DNA of 64,000 nucleotides from Ardenticatenaceae bacterium (GTDB taxonomy: Bacteria; Chloroflexota; Anaerolineae; Promineifilales; Promineifilaceae): NCBI GenBank assembly GCA_020634395.1, contig JACKBU010000025.1, positions 18,461 through 82,460 on the forward strand. The letters run 5' to 3'. Shown here one piece after another: positions 27,294-36,954 of this stretch; position 1 is the stretch's first letter; each line of letters opens with the position of its first letter. The position numbers and the translations under genes were made by a program. The notes under the pieces were generated by a model. That model ran no database searches. It had not been told where the DNA came from and saw only the letters and a program-made list of their open reading frames with translations.

Positions 27294-27656
27294 TTACACA
27301 GGCGTTTGCTGGTGAAGTACCAGCTTCCACACGCCATCGTGCTGCACATAGGTGCTGCTGATAAGTGCCTCGTAGGGTGCACTACCTGCGCGCTGCGCTG
27401 TCACCTGATACACAACCACGCCGGCATTCTCCGTTAAATCCAGGGTCTGCGCTTCTTCCATTTGGAAGGATTGCCACGGCTGGGCGGCCAGCGAAGCCAG
27501 GATGGCTTCCTTGCCGCTGAGGCGCAGGCCGCCGGGAAAAACCATCACAGCGTCTTCTCGCAGGATAGCCTCATAGAACCGTTTGCCCGCGTCCCCCGCA
27601 GATGAGAGCGCCTGCCAGCCTTGTTTTTCCAGTTCAATTAGGGTGTGTTTACCCAT
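27294..27656 (-). CDS. SnoaL/DUF4440-like NTF2-fold protein
   Basis: 120 aa. LEKQGWQALSSAGDAGKRFYEAILREDAVMVFPGG and the C-terminal TYVQHDGVWKLVLHQQTPV are typical of DUF4440/NTF2 proteins. Ligand unknown. It ends three bases before the YdeI-like gene on the same strand. Confidence 0.8.
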   Translation of the reverse strand: MGKHTLIELEKQGWQALSSAGDAGKRFYEAILREDAVMVFPGGLRLSGKEAILASLAAQPWQSFQMEEAQTLDLTENAGVVVYQVTAQRAGSAPYEALISSTYVQHDGVWKLVLHQQTPV

Positions 27657-27659
27657 TCC

Positions 27660-28013
27660 TTACTCCTTTACATTTTTCCCGAGGGCGAGCAGACCGGCCG
27701 GCTTCATTTTGCCCTGAGCCATTAACAGCTCCGCCCGGGCCAGGTTGCGGGGCGATTGGGTGCCCACGGACCGGCGGGGCGTGAACTTTTGCAGGTATGA
27801 AACCTCGTCATAGCGGCGTCTCGTGCTTTCGCTCCAGCCGAAACACAGCCCCTCGTCCAGCACCTCCTCGAAGGTCACCGAACGGCGGCCAGCGTTTTTC
27901 TTGTAGATGCGTAACCACATACCCGGCGAAGTGCGGTGATGTTCTTCCAGCCAGGCGCGCAGCGCGGCGCCGGTTTCAAACTCCAGGATAGTTAAGTCAT
28001 CGCGTATGGACAT
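27660..28013 (-). CDS. YdeI/OmpD-associated-family protein
   Basis: 117 aa. AALRAWLEEHHRTSPGMWLRIYKK, VTFEEVLDEGLCFGWSEST and FTPRRS are the conserved blocks of the YdeI family. The C-terminal helix is shortened relative to typical members. The start MSIRDDL at 28013 was chosen on homology. Confidence 0.82.
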   Translation of the reverse strand: MSIRDDLTILEFETGAALRAWLEEHHRTSPGMWLRIYKKNAGRRSVTFEEVLDEGLCFGWSESTRRRYDEVSYLQKFTPRRSVGTQSPRNLARAELLMAQGKMKPAGLLALGKNVKE

Positions 28014-28104
28014 AATCTCTGTTTTTACGCTCTGGCGCTGACAAAAGCCGGGGCCAGAAGTTATCATGGATCCCGGCCAGACTTGGCCAAATTCGCAAAG
28101 GTCT

Positions 28105-28731
28105 TCACTTTTCAAGTATACAGGTGATCGCGTAGCGTTCGTCCTGTACGTCTTTGCCCCAGTAGAGGGGTTGTTGGCTCAGGTTGTGAATGGCAATGGC
28201 GGTTAAGGTGGAAGGCAAAACGGCCGTTACCTCTTCCGCGTGCAGCCCGCCGCCTGTATGCCAGTAACCTTCAATCAACAACAACCGTCCTCCCGGTTCT
28301 AGCAGCGCGATCCAACGCCGCAGCGCCGCGGCAGGATCGGGCAGCGCCCAAAGCAGGTGGCGGCACACAATCGCCTCAAACCGCTGAGCGGCAAACTGCG
28401 GGCGGGCCGCATCCATCACCTGAAAGGTGATCTCCTGGCCGGCGCGGGCCGCTTTTCTGGTGGCCTGGGCAATCATGGCCGGCGACAAATCAATGCCGGT
28501 TACCCGGTGGCCCAATTCGGCCAGCACAAGGCTCAACGAGCCTGTGCCGCAGCCAATGTCTAGCACGCTGGCCTGCGCTTCGGGCAGCCAGGTGCGGAGC
28601 AGTTGGGTCCACGCTTCCCGCACTTCCGGATCGCGCAGGCCATGATCGGGCTCGTTATCAAACGTGGCGGCCTGGTTGTCCCAATAGGCGCGCACCGTGG
28701 ACAACGGCCGTGGCTGGTCGTTATCAGGCAT
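28105..28731 (-). CDS. Class I SAM-dependent methyltransferase
   Basis: 208 aa. Motif I SVLDIGCGTGSLSLVLAELG, motif II GIDLSPAMIAQA and post-motif VCRHLLWALPDP are clear. Substrate unknown. Confidence 0.9.
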   Translation of the reverse strand: MPDNDQPRPLSTVRAYWDNQAATFDNEPDHGLRDPEVREAWTQLLRTWLPEAQASVLDIGCGTGSLSLVLAELGHRVTGIDLSPAMIAQATRKAARAGQEITFQVMDAARPQFAAQRFEAIVCRHLLWALPDPAAALRRWIALLEPGGRLLLIEGYWHTGGGLHAEEVTAVLPSTLTAIAIHNLSQQPLYWGKDVQDERYAITCILEK

Positions 28732-28746
28732 TATCCCGGAAGCCGC

Positions 28747-29409
28747 TCAGGCTTGCCCGGCAAAAGCATCCTTCAGAAAGGCCAAGGTGCGATCCCATGC
28801 CAGGTTTGCTGCCTCCTCGTTGTAGGCTTGCTGCCGATCGGGTTCAAAAAACCAGTGCCCCGTGCCCGGATAGTGGTAGAAAGTGACGGGGCGGCCGGCT
28901 GCTTTGAGGGCGTCTTCTACCCAGGCGACGTCAGACGTCGGTTCGTACTCGTCTTCATCAGCAAAGTGGCCCAGGTAAGCGGCCCGTGATTTGCTAAAAT
29001 CGCCGCCCCCGGTTCCATAAAAAATGACGACGTGACGAATGTGCTCCGGGTCGGCGGCCGAGAGGCCCAGCGCATAGGAAGCGCCCAAAGAAAAGCCGAT
29101 GACGGCCAGACCGTGGCCGGTTTGTTCCGCCCGTTCGCTAAGAAACTGAACTGCTTCTGCGACCTCGGCCTCGGCCTGGAGGTGATTTGCGCCCAGCGCA
29201 CGGGCCAGCGCTTCGGCGCCGGGAATGGTGTCGGCAACCTCGCCGTGATAGAGGTCAGGGGCAAAGGCCAGGAAACCGGCTGCGGCCAGCCGCGTGCAGA
29301 AAGCCTTGACGGTATCGTTCAGCCCCCACCAGGCATGCAGGACCAGTATGCCTGGTCCGTTACCAGCCGATGGTTGGGCGAGAAAACCTTGAGGTTGAGA
29401 GTGGGTCAT
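28747..29409 (-). CDS. Dienelactone hydrolase-family protein
   Basis: 220 aa alpha/beta hydrolase. The oxyanion region is GILVLHAWWGLND, the nucleophile elbow GFSLGASYA holds a serine instead of the cysteine of true dienelactone hydrolases, and a late HYPGTGHWFF provides the catalytic His. Followed at 15 bases by the methyltransferase. Confidence 0.88.
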   Translation of the reverse strand: MTHSQPQGFLAQPSAGNGPGILVLHAWWGLNDTVKAFCTRLAAAGFLAFAPDLYHGEVADTIPGAEALARALGANHLQAEAEVAEAVQFLSERAEQTGHGLAVIGFSLGASYALGLSAADPEHIRHVVIFYGTGGGDFSKSRAAYLGHFADEDEYEPTSDVAWVEDALKAAGRPVTFYHYPGTGHWFFEPDRQQAYNEEAANLAWDRTLAFLKDAFAGQA

Positions 29410-29570
29410 TTGAACTCCTTTTGCATCATATTGTGCTTGTGATTGCCATAAGATGTGGGGTGGAAGGTGGGAGACGGCCGTTGTTACGCGCGACCATCTT
29501 CACACTATACACGATGCACTTGACGTGCGTCTATTCACGGCTTGCCAGCCGCGATGCGCCAGGTCGCTTT

Positions 29571-30821
29571 CTACAAACAACTAGCGCGTTGGCGCAGCAG
29601 CGGTTCGCTAACTGCTGCCGCATCTAGCCTGCTCGCTCCGAGAAACCTGAGGAACCGCGCCCATCCCCGGGCCAACGCTTCGGCAAAGGCCTCATCGTGG
29701 CCCAGGGCTTCATCTTCCAGCCAGAACCCCAGGATGACAAACGTGTCTGTTGCCCGGTCCAGTTTGCTGTCGAAGCGGGCCACGAGCCGGTCACCCCACA
29801 AAACAGGCAGCGTGTAGTAGCCAAACCGACGTTTATGCTCGGGCTTATACACTTCCCACACGTAGTCGAAGCCAAATACAACTTTAGCCCGGCCGCGCGC
29901 GCTGACAGGATCGAGCGGCGCGAGGAAAACAGCCTCGTCGGTTGTGGTGGTTTCCTGGGGTGTCCAGGCGGGGGGCACGCGTCCGGCGCTCAGATCGCTC
30001 AGCAGCCCGGCATCGCCGGCGAGAGCATAATGCACAGCCCGCCAGCCTGCAACTTTCACTTCGATGATGGCTTCATCGGCCAACAATGCCTGGCATATCT
30101 GCTTTTTCCTGCTAAACGGCACCCCGCGGTGGAAGGCGTCCTGTGTGCGCTGCAGCCGGGACAGTCCGGCAAAGCCAATTTCCTTTAGAAACAAGAAGCG
30201 GTCAGCCGCGTCGTCGCTGCTTTCGTGAATGAGATGAGCCGGGGCGACGGTTTCTGTGAGGGCGTAGACGCGCTCGAAGTTTTCGCGGTGATGGGTCATT
30301 ACTTCGCCGGTGCGCCACAGATAATACAAAGCCAGCGAACTGTCCTTGCGGCCGCGGTAGCTCTGTGTTCGTGTCCGCGCTGCCATCTCAAAATCGCGGT
30401 TGCTGATGACGCCGCGCTCACGGAGAATGGCACGCATTTCAGCGATGGCCGCGGCGTGCTCCTGGCCCATCCGGCGAATTCGCGGGTCACAATCGGGGTG
30501 GCCGTCGCGTTCGCGGTGCATGATCACGCGCCAGTGTGGCAGCTCATCCATCGGACGGGTGGCCAGCCAGCCGCCCCAGTCGAAGAATTGGCGCTGCCCG
30601 TAGGCTGTTTCTTCCCATGTGTCAGGGGTGTAGTCGAGGACACGGCCGTACAGCGAGATATCCTGGCTGCGAGCAATAATTTGCAGCGGGTCCAGCTGGA
30701 GATATTCCATTGCCCGCATGGCCTGCTGCGTGCCCTCGCTGCCGCGCCAACGTCGTCCCGGCCACAAACCCTGCTTGCCCAGGATGAAGCGGCGGGCGGT
30801 TTCGCTGTCGATGGTTACCAT
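29571..30821 (-). CDS. Winged-helix DNA glycosylase, YcaQ/AlkZ family
   Basis: 416 aa of the HTH_42 family. The QLDPLQIIARSQDISLYGRV block holds the catalytic Q-x-D type motif, and LPVLWGDRLVARFDSKLDR is the conserved C-terminal part. Members unhook interstrand crosslinks or remove alkylated bases. Confidence 0.9.
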   Translation of the reverse strand: MVTIDSETARRFILGKQGLWPGRRWRGSEGTQQAMRAMEYLQLDPLQIIARSQDISLYGRVLDYTPDTWEETAYGQRQFFDWGGWLATRPMDELPHWRVIMHRERDGHPDCDPRIRRMGQEHAAAIAEMRAILRERGVISNRDFEMAARTRTQSYRGRKDSSLALYYLWRTGEVMTHHRENFERVYALTETVAPAHLIHESSDDAADRFLFLKEIGFAGLSRLQRTQDAFHRGVPFSRKKQICQALLADEAIIEVKVAGWRAVHYALAGDAGLLSDLSAGRVPPAWTPQETTTTDEAVFLAPLDPVSARGRAKVVFGFDYVWEVYKPEHKRRFGYYTLPVLWGDRLVARFDSKLDRATDTFVILGFWLEDEALGHDEAFAEALARGWARFLRFLGASRLDAAAVSEPLLRQRASCL

Positions 30822-30885
30822 GCCAGCACCCGGCCTTCACTATCAAACGTAATCTCAAACATGAACAAGTTTTACTTCCTGTTGT

Positions 30886-31299
30886 CTACTCGTACAAGAT
30901 GCCGCCCCAGGATGCCGGGTCAATGTCGGCAATGGTCTGCGAGAAGGTCCATCGGTGACCGCCCGGGTCTTCGGCCACGTACTGGCGCTCGCCGTAGGGA
31001 AAGTCGGCCGGACTTTGGAGGATCGTTGCGCCGTTCTGCTTCGCCTTTTTATAGTGCTGGTCGACGTCTGTGACCCGCACCATCACCGAGCAGCCAGAGA
31101 CGCCGCTCTCTGCGGGGGCCTGGCGCTTTGTAACGACGATGGAGCCCGCGCCAAAGGATAGTTGGACGCGATGATTGCCAATGCGCAGTCGTTGGGCGAA
31201 ACCAAATGCCTGGCAAAGCCATTGGGCAGCTTCGGCTACGTCGGAGTAAGGGAGTTCTGGGATTATTACGGCCGTGGGCATGGAGCGATTGTTGTTCAT
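30886..31299 (-). CDS. VOC-family (glyoxalase/bleomycin-resistance fold) protein
   Basis: 137 aa. Paired beta-alpha-beta modules with PELPYSDVAEAAQWLCQAFGF and the end PYGERQYVAEDPGGHRWTFSQT place a metal-binding glutamate and histidine. Substrate unknown. Confidence 0.87.
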   Translation of the reverse strand: MNNNRSMPTAVIIPELPYSDVAEAAQWLCQAFGFAQRLRIGNHRVQLSFGAGSIVVTKRQAPAESGVSGCSVMVRVTDVDQHYKKAKQNGATILQSPADFPYGERQYVAEDPGGHRWTFSQTIADIDPASWGGILYE

Positions 31300-31358
31300 A
31301 GATGGTCAGAATTTCCTGGGGTGCAAGTGTTTTCCCGGGTCAAGATGGGGCAGGTGGG

Positions 31359-31727
31359 TTAAACGGCCGTGTCGCCCGCTCTGGCCACCCAATAATCCAG
31401 CGCGGAACCGGCCTCTTGCCCCAAGTGCAGGCTCAGTTGGGAGGCATGCTCCTGCACGTGGCGCATATTGTAGAGTTGTAACTCTGCGAAGCTAACCGTT
31501 TCACCCCAGGGGAATTTACAGAGTTGGTTTGCTTTTTCTTCGGTCAGTGCTTCAAATATCGTCTGGCACTTCCGGCGGCAGTAAAGACGATAACCTTGCA
31601 GCTCTTCTTTGCTGTAGGGTTGTTCGGGCAGCGAACCGGCCACAAACGGAGCGGGCGGCGCGAAATCTCCTCGCGAACTGCCGGACAGGTAAAGGTCCAG
31701 CCAGACAAGTGTTTTCCATTGTGTCAT
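31359..31727 (-). pseudogene. DinB-family protein, N-terminally truncated
   Basis: 122 aa. LVWLDLYLSGSSRGDF...EEKANQLCKFPWGE..NMRHVQEHASQLSLHLGQ aligns with the 174-aa DinB protein at 37957 from its residue ~55 onward. The first helix with a metal-binding His is missing, and a VOC gene ends just upstream of the start. Probably a truncated copy; function doubtful. Confidence 0.6.
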
Positions 31728-31736
31728 AAGAATACT

Positions 31737-32150
31737 TTACCGGGCGATCTCCCAGATGTGGCCGCCCGGATCAATAAAGCTGGCGGTGCGAATGCCCCAC
31801 GGCCGTTCCATAGGACCATTCAGAAGCTCAACCCCTCGCTCAACCAACCGGGCGCATAGAGCATCCACATCATCAACCGTAATCGTGAATACCATGCGAT
31901 GACCGGCTTCCTGGCTGGCAACAGCGGCCGGCCTGATAAGTTCCGGCGCCGCGGAGGTTTTCAGTAAATTTATCAGCGTATTCCCAAACTCGAATACAGT
32001 GGAAGCATCATCCTCAAACATCACAGGAAGCTCAAAAACCCTCTGATAAAACTCCCTGGCAGCTTCCATATCTTCAACAAACAATGTGATAGCGCTGATG
32101 CCTTGCGGCCATGCAGCAGTCTGGGCAGCTTGTTCTTTTTCGTCGTTCAA
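31737..32150 (-). CDS. VOC-family protein
   Basis: 137 aa from a TTG start preceded by GGAG; the upstream frame to 32309 is unsupported. AITLFVEDMEAAREFYQRVFELPVMFED and GIRTASFIDPGGHIWEIAR are typical VOC blocks. Confidence 0.85.
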   Translation of the reverse strand: MNDEKEQAAQTAAWPQGISAITLFVEDMEAAREFYQRVFELPVMFEDDASTVFEFGNTLINLLKTSAAPELIRPAAVASQEAGHRMVFTITVDDVDALCARLVERGVELLNGPMERPWGIRTASFIDPGGHIWEIAR

Positions 32151-32305
32151 ATTCGTCTCCTTTTTCGCCAATGAATAAAGGTGGGGATGGTGCGGTTCGT
32201 TGGGTGATAAAACAAAGAGTACGGGTGCGCTGGCTCTTAAAATATGCTCAGGTCGCCTGTAGCAGGAGTCGTGAGTGATGACCCTTGCCGCCACGCCAAG
32301 ACTCG

Positions 32306-32797
32306 TCACATAGTCTCATAAACGTAGAAAATATAATCCTGGTAGGGCGTTTCGACGCCCAGGTCGTGGAGCAAAAGGAGGAGTTGGGCGCGATGATCGG
32401 TGCCATGGTTCACCACGTGGAGCAGCACCTGCCATACGAGGAGGCCCTGGTCTTCGTCTGGTTCTTTTATCGGCTCAGTGAACAATATGTCGTCTTGCAG
32501 TTCGGCCAGGTAATCGCGCATGTTTTGCTCGACGCAGTCCCAGTAGGCGCGAATGGTTTCCCGATCATCCACGCTACCGGGAGGCGGCGGCTCAGAAGGT
32601 TCAACACCTCGCAGTGCGCTGAACCAGACATCATCGGCGCCGATCAGGTGAATGATTTGCTCGCGGATGGAACCCTGCGAATAGTCTACCGGCTGGGTGA
32701 ACTGTTCGTAGGAGAGGGGAGTAATACAGGTATCCCATATTTTGCGGTTTACAGCGAAGTGGTAGTTGTAGAAGTGACGAAAAGCATTGGCATTCAT
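32306..32797 (-). CDS. DinB-family protein
   Basis: 163 aa. Four-helix bundle with metal histidines in FRHFYNYHFAVNRKIWD, IREQIIHLIGADDVWF and LLHVVNHGTDHRAQLL. Possibly a thiol-dependent transferase; cofactor unknown. Confidence 0.88.
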   Translation of the reverse strand: MNANAFRHFYNYHFAVNRKIWDTCITPLSYEQFTQPVDYSQGSIREQIIHLIGADDVWFSALRGVEPSEPPPPGSVDDRETIRAYWDCVEQNMRDYLAELQDDILFTEPIKEPDEDQGLLVWQVLLHVVNHGTDHRAQLLLLLHDLGVETPYQDYIFYVYETM

Positions 32798-32973
32798 GGC
32801 CTGAATAACTCCTTTTATACGACCAGAACACTATAGCACAAGTGTTCTGGTCGTGTAAAGGGTCAATACGCTTCGTCTGCGGAATCGGCGTATGTTCCAG
32901 GGTGACAGCAAGTGCCCGGCCTGGACAGGTTGTATTCGGGAAGACGGCCGTTCCTCCCTCCCCGCTCATCCCG

Positions 32974-33471
32974 TCAACTAGCAGGATCTTGAAACCACAG
33001 CCGGTTGTCCTCGATCTTAACGGCCCGCTCCGCTTCCTGAATCAGCTTTCTGAGGCTGCGGCTGCAGCGCAGCCGGGCATTTGGCGGCCGATACCGGGAA
33101 GGCAGCGGCGTCGGCTGCCCGTTGTGCGACACGTTAAAGCAGGGCGCCCACCGCCGGATAAGCAGTTGTTCGGCGGCGTTTATCTCGTTGCCGACGTTGT
33201 CAAACTGCGCGGCCTGGGAACTGAGCAGGTCAATCGTGAAGTTCATGGATTTCGGCCAGTTGCTCCACACAAACCGCCCCGTGATCGAGTGGCCTTTGAA
33301 GCCGCCTGTAAGATGCTCCTAAACCCGGGCAAACGCGAGTTGCGATTGGCCCACGTAGAAGGTCACGGCTTCGTCCCGAAATACATACAAATCCAACTCT
33401 TGCCACGCTTCCGGGCACTGTGCAATAAGCAGAAACCGTTTAAGTGGAATCGTGACTTTTGGCTCGTTCAT
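32974..33471 (-). pseudogene. GIY-YIG domain protein interrupted by an in-frame TAG
   Basis: From MNEPKVTIPLKRF the frame reads DLYVFRDEAVTFYVGQSQLAFARV, then TAG at 33319-33321, then EHLTGGFKGHSITGRFVW in the same frame to 32974. The stop replaces the tryptophan of a GIY-YIG 'R-V-W-E-H' block, a one-base TGG to TAG change. The rest is open (166 codons). Either a recent nonsense mutation, a sequencing error or readthrough. Confidence 0.75.
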
Positions 33472-33523
33472 GAACTGGTTATATCCCCAGGTTTGGCTGC
33501 CTGACAAAGGACGAAGCTGGGCG

Positions 33524-34456
33524 CTAACGGCTGTTTCCCGCATCCCCCGCCCGCTTGCTGGGCGAGAAGGGATGTTCGCGCATCCAGTGCCGGGCAATCT
33601 CTTCCCGCCGGCAGATCCAGACCGCGTCATGCCCCTGCACATAATCGAGAAAACGGGCCAGGGCCATGGCCCTGGCGGGATGCCCGCTGATACGGCCGTG
33701 CAGCCCCACGCTCATCATCTTTGGCTGCTGTGCGCCTTCCAGCCACAGCAGGTCAAAAGCATCCCGCAGCAGTTGGAAAAAATCTGCGCCAGAAGAAAAT
33801 CCGGTAGGCAGCAGGTAGCGGGCATCGTTGTTGACCAACGTGTACGGGATCACCAGGAGCGCGGACGGCTCGCCGGACCAGTAGGGCAGGTCGTCGTTGT
33901 AAGCGTCGGAGGTGTAGAGAAACCCGCCTTCCTCGCGCAGCAGGCGGCGCGTATTCTGGCTGACCCGCCCCGTGTACCAGCCGACGGGGCGTCGGCCGCA
34001 GATTCGCTCTACGGCCTCGATCGTGAGGCGGATATGGCGCCGTTCTTCATCTGCAGGAACGTAACGATAATCTATCCAGCGGTAGCCATGCCCGGCGACT
34101 TCATGCCCGGCGGCGCGCAGCGCCTGGCCAATGGCGGGGTTGAGTTCCAGTGCCTGGCCCACCGCGAAAGCAGTAAGCGGCAGGTTACGCGCGCGGAACA
34201 ATTCCAGGATACGCCACACGCCGGCGCGCGAACCATACTCGTACATGCTTTCCACGCTGAAGTCTCGTTCTGCCACGCGAGACGGCCGTCCCGGCAGTTC
34301 GTGCAGATAGCTTTCCGACTGTTCATCGCCGTTCAGAGGGCCAAGCTCCGCGCCTTCCTCGATGTTGAGCACGAATTGAACTGCTACCCGTGCGCCACCC
34401 GGCCAGCGCGCCTGCGGCGGGCGGCCCCCATACCCGATCAGATCTCGTTCTGCCAT
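33524..34456 (-). CDS. Polysaccharide deacetylase-family protein (PuuE-like)
   Basis: 310 aa. PPQARWPGGARVAVQFVLNIEEGAE and EVAGHGYRWIDYRYV with TAFAVGQALELNP match the NodB-fold branch related to allantoinase PuuE. The start at 34456 shares its first base with the stop of the upstream acetyltransferase (TGATG), so they are coupled. Confidence 0.87.
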   Translation of the reverse strand: MAERDLIGYGGRPPQARWPGGARVAVQFVLNIEEGAELGPLNGDEQSESYLHELPGRPSRVAERDFSVESMYEYGSRAGVWRILELFRARNLPLTAFAVGQALELNPAIGQALRAAGHEVAGHGYRWIDYRYVPADEERRHIRLTIEAVERICGRRPVGWYTGRVSQNTRRLLREEGGFLYTSDAYNDDLPYWSGEPSALLVIPYTLVNNDARYLLPTGFSSGADFFQLLRDAFDLLWLEGAQQPKMMSVGLHGRISGHPARAMALARFLDYVQGHDAVWICRREEIARHWMREHPFSPSKRAGDAGNSR

Positions 34457-35328
34457 CACCCTAACTCGAAGGTCGTCACGCCAAAGATCCGCTCGTGGGC
34501 GATAATGGGCGCCGGACCCAAATACATCCGCGCACAGCCAAAGACTTCGACCATCTGGTTCTGCGCCACCAGGGACATAGCCGCCGGATTGTTCTCTGGC
34601 GCATCCAGATACAGCGCACCGCCCGCCGCAAACCCGGCCAGATGCGTGTAAAGGGCTTTGGCCGCCTGCGCATCGTCGGCGAACAGCGGGCCGATTTTGC
34701 ACCCTTCTCCGCAGCGCCGCACCACGCCGTATCCGCACAGCTTCTCGCGGCGTTGATAGCCAAGGGCCAGGGCGTTCGGTTGGGCGATCCATGCGCGCAG
34801 GAAGTTTGCACGTCCGGCGGGGAAGGAGGTCTGGTCATAAGCCAGGACTTGCTCAAATGGCACGGCCGTCAGCGGCACGATATGTTCGTTATCGTTCTGA
34901 GAAACAGCGGGTCGCTCGGAAATCTTGGCCTGAAAACGCATGTTGCGGTGCGAGAAGACGAAGCCGCCTTTGGCATAATAATCCTGCATGGTAAAAACGC
35001 CGTCCATACCGATGCTGGCCCCGGGCTGCAGCCGGTCCAGCAGGCGCTGGCGGCGCGCGTGCCACAGGGTATTGCCATACCCCTGCCCCCGGTATTCCGG
35101 CCGGACAATGAAGAACCCCATGAAGCCAAACTCGCTGCCGTAGGCCGTGATGGCGCCGCCGCCAATCAGCTCGCCGTCCAGGTCCGCAGCGATAAACGCT
35201 TCCGGGTCCGTTGCCCAAAACAAATCGGCGTCATGCAGGCCGGGGTTCCAGCCCTCGCGTGCTGCCCAGGCCACAAGCTCATCAACTTCTGAGCGTGACA
35301 TATTTCGTATTTCCAGCTCTTTCGACAT
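34456..35328 (-). CDS. GNAT acetyltransferase with second acyltransferase-like domain
   Basis: 290 aa. The N-terminal GNAT domain has GFFIVRPEYRGQGYGNTLWHARR; the second half (LRAWIAQPNALALGYQ, GPLFADDAQAAKALY, YLDAPENNPAAMSLV) matches the YitH/HolE-type C-terminal domain. The start MSKELEIRN was chosen over the upstream open frame. Confidence 0.85.
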   Translation of the reverse strand: MSKELEIRNMSRSEVDELVAWAAREGWNPGLHDADLFWATDPEAFIAADLDGELIGGGAITAYGSEFGFMGFFIVRPEYRGQGYGNTLWHARRQRLLDRLQPGASIGMDGVFTMQDYYAKGGFVFSHRNMRFQAKISERPAVSQNDNEHIVPLTAVPFEQVLAYDQTSFPAGRANFLRAWIAQPNALALGYQRREKLCGYGVVRRCGEGCKIGPLFADDAQAAKALYTHLAGFAAGGALYLDAPENNPAAMSLVAQNQMVEVFGCARMYLGPAPIIAHERIFGVTTFELG

Positions 35329-35375
35329 GGTTATCTTATCCTTACCCGCGTCTCGCTGGTTTATAGGCAGGCCGC

Positions 35376-36071
35376 TTACAAAAGATAGGAGATGGCAAAG
35401 CCAATCACAGTGCCCAGGCCAGCCCACTGGCCGCCCCGCTGAAAGGCAAACGGCATCAAAGAATCTGTCAGCATGGCTAAAAGTCCGCCGGCCGCCAACG
35501 CTGCCATGCGCGCACCGTTGAAGCCACCGATGTTATTGGCTGCGAAGTAGCCTACACCGGCAGCCAGGCCACAGGCGAGAACAACAACCCCCCACACGGC
35601 AGCCATCTTCTGTATATGCCAGCCGCCTTGCGCCAGGTCCGCCGAGGGGGCCAACGCCTGGGGAATGTTAGACATCCAGACGGCAAACAGAAAGGCCGCG
35701 CTAAGGGGCACGCCAGCGGCCAGTTGGATGCCGAAAATAAGAGATTCAGGAACTCCGTCTACCACAGCGCCCAGGACAATCCCCAGCGGGCCGCCGCTGC
35801 CATCGGCGCCAAACTGTTTATCAACCCACGTGTCGCCGCCAATGAAGATAAAGGTACCAATGAGCAGCCATACGGTTAGTTCCAGACTGCCCATGCCTGC
35901 TGCCTGCACCTGGGCGATAAGATCGAAAGCAATGGCGCTAATCAAAGCCCCTGCACCAAATCCAGCCAACCAGCCTATTACTTTCTGGGGTACTTTTATC
36001 CAGTAAACAGCTAGCCCGCTGATGAAAAGTGAAGACTGGCTCGCTGCTCCTAGAAGGAATGCCTGCCACAT
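35376..36071 (-). CDS. ZIP-like metal transporter
   Basis: 231 aa with seven to eight membrane segments. VDGVPESLIFG stands where ZIP proteins carry HNFPEG, so the metal-binding His is replaced by Asp; GFGAGALISAIAFDLIAQ corresponds to the first conserved helix. Metal transport is likely, the metal is unknown. Confidence 0.8.
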   Translation of the reverse strand: MWQAFLLGAASQSSLFISGLAVYWIKVPQKVIGWLAGFGAGALISAIAFDLIAQVQAAGMGSLELTVWLLIGTFIFIGGDTWVDKQFGADGSGGPLGIVLGAVVDGVPESLIFGIQLAAGVPLSAAFLFAVWMSNIPQALAPSADLAQGGWHIQKMAAVWGVVVLACGLAAGVGYFAANNIGGFNGARMAALAAGGLLAMLTDSLMPFAFQRGGQWAGLGTVIGFAISYLL

Positions 36072-36224
36072 TGTATGCTTTCCTCCTTAAATTTTGCCGG
36101 GTTTCCGGTGCACGTCATGAGTGTCTTAGTGGCTCCTTGGACAGCGACTATTGTGTGCGCTTCGCCTGCGGATTGTCAATGGCCAAACGGCCGTTTCCCC
36201 TTTCATTCCGTCCGGCAACAGGCG

Positions 36225-36608
36225 TTAGAACAGGGAAGCTTGCCGTGGCTCATCCGCCGCACCCGGGCCGTGCCACTGGTACACTTTCAGGTTAACTTTG
36301 TCTTTAGCAAACAGAATGCCTTCTTCTTCCAGCAGTTGCCGCTGCTTCTGCGCGCCGGGCCGTTGGCTGATCTTGCCCTGCGAATTGATGATGCGCTGCC
36401 ACGGCACGTCATCGGGGCAGGCGGCCATGGCGCTGCCCACCCATCGTGGACTGTAAGCTTTGTATGTTTGAAGTTCAACCCCTGGGGGTGGAGGGAGCAT
36501 GTCGGCAATCTGTCCGTAGGTGGCCACTGTTCCCGGCGGAACCTGGCGAACCAGATGCCATACCTGTTCGTAATAGGCCTGCTGGTCTGGAGGGGAGATG
36601 TAGTTCAT
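36225..36608 (-). CDS. Alkyltransferase-like protein (MGMT family, no active cysteine)
   Basis: 127 aa. VWHLVRQVPPGTVATYGQIADML is the helix-turn-helix part and WVGSAMAACPDDVPWQRIINSQGKIS the altered active-site region, where the PCHR motif is replaced. ATL proteins flag alkylated guanines for nucleotide excision repair. Confidence 0.87.
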   Translation of the reverse strand: MNYISPPDQQAYYEQVWHLVRQVPPGTVATYGQIADMLPPPPGVELQTYKAYSPRWVGSAMAACPDDVPWQRIINSQGKISQRPGAQKQRQLLEEEGILFAKDKVNLKVYQWHGPGAADEPRQASLF

Positions 36609-36739
36609 AGATCATCTTCTGTGACGGCCGTTGTGGGCCAGGTCTCGACAACGCCGCCGCCTACAGCCAGGACAAGGCCCACGACTTCCCAGAGCGAGAA
36701 GCCGCCTAACACGATCAACAGCAGGTCTATTAAGGCCAT
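36605..36739 (-). CDS. Small hypothetical membrane protein
   Basis: 44 aa (MALIDLLLIVLGGFSLWEVV...TEDDL) with one or two hydrophobic stretches. Its stop overlaps the ATG of the alkyltransferase-like gene (ATGA), which suggests coupling. Too short to be sure it is a gene. Confidence 0.4.
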   Translation of the reverse strand: MALIDLLLIVLGGFSLWEVVGLVLAVGGGVVETWPTTAVTEDDL

Positions 36740-36773
36740 TAAAAGACCCACATCAGTCCATTTTGCAGAGAAA

Positions 36774-36896
36774 TTACTTCGCTTTTCGTCCGGCGATCAG
36801 TCCATCGACAAACGTGCCCACACCGATGAAGATGCTGGTTACGAACCCTGCGTTTTGGCCGGCAAGAGTATAACCTATTTTCTCCCCTATCGACAT
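36774..36896 (-). CDS. Small hypothetical hydrophobic protein
   Basis: 40 aa starting MSIGEKIGYTLAG with one membrane-like stretch (VTSIFIGVGTFVDGLIAG) and a basic end. The open frame extends upstream into the next gene in another frame. May be spurious. Confidence 0.3.
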   Translation of the reverse strand: MSIGEKIGYTLAGQNAGFVTSIFIGVGTFVDGLIAGRKAK

Positions 36897-36954
36897 CGAA
36901 AGATTGAACAGTAGAAGATAAGGCGAGCTGGCCGCACGGGATAAAACCAATCGC

